DNA of 7,629 nt from the NCBI GenBank assembly GCA_902490055.1, contig CABUCP010000143.1, positions 1-7,629 on the forward strand. The letters run 5' to 3'. The translations under genes and the position numbers were made by a program. The first letter of the stretch is position 1. Each line of letters opens with the position of its first letter. This stretch comes from an uncultured Klebsiella sp. GTDB lineage: Bacteria > Pseudomonadota > Gammaproteobacteria > Enterobacterales > Enterobacteriaceae. The notes under the pieces were generated by a model. That model made no database searches. It had not been told where the DNA came from and saw only the letters and a list, made by a program, of their open reading frames with translations. Shown one piece after another: positions 6,748 to 7,629 of the stretch.

Positions 6748-7491
6748 TCAGGCCGGGTTTGGGATATCGATAAAGGTCACTTCCAGGTCGGTATTTTCCG
6801 TCAACCACTCGCTGAGCGCGCGAATACCGCCGCGCTCGGTAGCGTGATGCCCTGCGGCATAAAAATGCAGCCCCTGCTCGCGCGCGGAGTGGATCGTCTG
6901 TTCGGACACTTCACCGGTAATAAAAGCATCGACGCCAAAGCGGGCCGCGCTATCGATAAAGCTCTGGCCGCCGCCAGTGCACCATGCAACGCGGCTCACT
7001 TTATCCGGCCCGGTATCGCCGCTCCACAGCGGTTTACGCCCCAGACGCGCCTCAATCCACGACGCCAGCTCCAGCCCCGAGACCGGCATCGATAGCTCGC
7101 CCCACGGTACCAGCGGTTCAATTTCGCCCATCACGTTAATACCCAGCAGCTGCGCCAACTGGGCGTTATTACCCAATTCAGGGTGCGCATCCAGCGGTAA
7201 ATGCCAGCCATAGAGGTTGATGTCGTTGGCCAGCAGCGTTTTCAGCCGGTTACGTTTCATGCCGCGGATCACCGGCGATTCACCTTTCCAGAAGTAACCG
7301 TGGTGAACTATCACCGCATCCGCCTGCAGACGCACGGCTTCATCAAGCAGCGCCTGGCTGGCAGTCACTCCGGTTACGACTTTTTGCACCGTCTCGCGCC
7401 CTTCCACCTGCAGGCCGTTCGGCGCGTAATCACTGATGGCCGCGCTATTCAGTTTCTCGTTAATCAGTTGTTCCAGTTCGCTATTTTTCAT
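6748..7491 (-). CDS. ybgI: Nif3-like dinuclear metal centre hexameric protein (YbgI)
   Basis: This is a member of the Nif3/DUF34 family, ring-shaped hexamers with a two-metal site in each subunit; the cellular role is unsettled, and the database label 'GTP cyclohydrolase 1 type 2 homologue' rests on weak grounds. The 247 residues equal E. coli YbgI. All expected metal ligands are visible: His63 and His64 (VIVHHGYFW), Asp101 (HLPLDAHPE), His215 and Glu219 ([11 protein letters not shown]). N-terminal [10 protein letters not shown] (22-31) and GVTAS (41-45) are also typical. ATG at 7491 has GGAG about 6 nt upstream; the frame stays open to the window edge, but the upstream part matches nothing in the E. 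coli protein. The TGA (6750-6748) lies 14 nt before the pxpB GTG start, so it is the first gene of the oxoprolinase operon. That link suggests, without proving, a metabolic or metal-related support role. Confidence 0.95.
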   Translation of the reverse strand: MKNSELEQLINEKLNSAAISDYAPNGLQVEGRETVQKVVTGVTASQALLDEAVRLQADAVIVHHGYFWKGESPVIRGMKRNRLKTLLANDINLYGWHLPLDAHPELGNNAQLAQLLGINVMGEIEPLVPWGELSMPVSGLELASWIEARLGRKPLWSGDTGPDKVSRVAWCTGGGQSFIDSAARFGVDAFITGEVSEQTIHSAREQGLHFYAAGHHATERGGIRALSEWLTENTDLEVTFIDIPNPA

Positions 7492-7527
7492 TGCCGCTCC
7501 ATCAGAAATCGGTTTGTACAATCCTAT

Positions 7528-7556
7528 AACATAACGGCATCCGCCCTGGTCGTCGA
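7528..7556 (-). promoter_or_regulatory. Candidate sigma-70 promoter of the ybgI-pxpBCA operon
   Basis: On the - strand TCGACG (7556-7551, four of six matches to TTGACA) is separated by 17 nt from TATGTT (7533-7528, four of six matches to TATAAT). Transcription would begin near 7521 and leave a leader of about 30 nt before the ybgI ATG. Spacing and position are good and the hexamers are middling, so this is the best candidate in the region and not a firm call. Confidence 0.4.
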
Positions 7557-7585
7557 TAGTTGAGCCTGATGCCCGTTTTGACTTC

Positions 7586-7594
7586 TGACATAAT
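7586..7594 (+). promoter_or_regulatory. Candidate extended -10 element for a divergent gene beyond the window
   Basis: TGACATAAT on the + strand fits an extended -10 (TGN followed by CATAAT, five of six matches to TATAAT). No good -35 lies 16-18 nt upstream. No + strand gene starts before the window edge. In E. coli the gene divergent from ybgI is the peptide transporter dtpD, so a + strand promoter here would make sense. That neighbour is inferred from synteny and is not seen here. Confidence 0.3.
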
Positions 7595-7629
7595 CGCCCT
7601 ATTTGCCTCTTCCCCTCACCGCGCATTAG

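Noticed and set aside
6749..6808. Upstream extension of pxpB to an ATG at 6808
   Set aside because: It would overlap the end of ybgI by about 60 nt and add residues absent from the E. coli protein, which begins at the QRARC motif.
7492..7626. Upstream extension of ybgI by 45 codons
   Set aside because: The frame happens to be open, but the added residues do not belong to the known 247-residue family length, and the ATG at 7491 has a proper ribosome site. The region is better read as promoter and leader.
7492..7629. Sigma-54 (-24/-12) promoter upstream of ybgI, expected if nitrogen-regulated
   Set aside because: I found no properly spaced GG/GC pair in a TGGCAC-N5-TTGC context on the - strand.
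1..7629. CRISPR array, tRNA, insertion sequence, prophage or novel defence system
   Set aside because: The window is filled edge to edge by recognisable enterobacterial housekeeping and metabolic genes. No regular repeat-spacer pattern, cloverleaf, transposase or terminal repeat pair was seen.

Overview
The window looks like chromosomal DNA of an enterobacterium, most likely Klebsiella or a close relative such as Raoultella. The proteins closely match E. coli K-12 GltA, Nei, PxpA, PxpB, PxpC and YbgI as I remember them. The codons are GC-rich. A pcp-DUF979-DUF969 block sits between pxpA and nei, and E. coli K-12 lacks it at this position. No insertion sequence, phage gene, tRNA, rRNA or CRISPR array is visible, so this is core chromosome.

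Layout, left to right. Positions 1-1067 (+ strand) hold the 3' part of gltA (type II citrate synthase). It is followed by a strong, near-symmetric terminator at 1093-1123 that also faces the opposing operon. Everything from 1167 to 7491 is on the - strand. In transcription order from the right it reads: ybgI (Nif3-like metalloprotein), pxpB, pxpC, pxpA (the three-subunit ATP-dependent 5-oxoprolinase), a short AT-rich gap with a modest terminator and a possible promoter, a DUF969 membrane protein, a DUF979 membrane protein, pcp (pyroglutamyl peptidase) and nei (endonuclease VIII). The right edge (7492-7629) is the upstream region of ybgI, where the neighbouring gene probably diverges.

How the genes work together. 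Pcp removes N-terminal pyroglutamate (5-oxoproline) from peptides. PxpABC opens 5-oxoproline to glutamate using ATP. The DUF969/DUF979 pair is a plausible transporter for 5-oxoproline or a related compound. Together they form a compact pyroglutamate-to-glutamate salvage unit. The nei DNA repair gene rides at its distal end.

The most unusual observation is in gltA. By alignment to the remembered E. coli protein, the reading frame lacks exactly 13 codons (39 nt) at the junction near 876-881. The missing block is residues 352-364, which includes catalytic Asp362. The other active-site residues and the frame are intact. Either this strain carries a catalytically dead or heavily impaired citrate synthase, or the sequence contains an artefact or engineered deletion.
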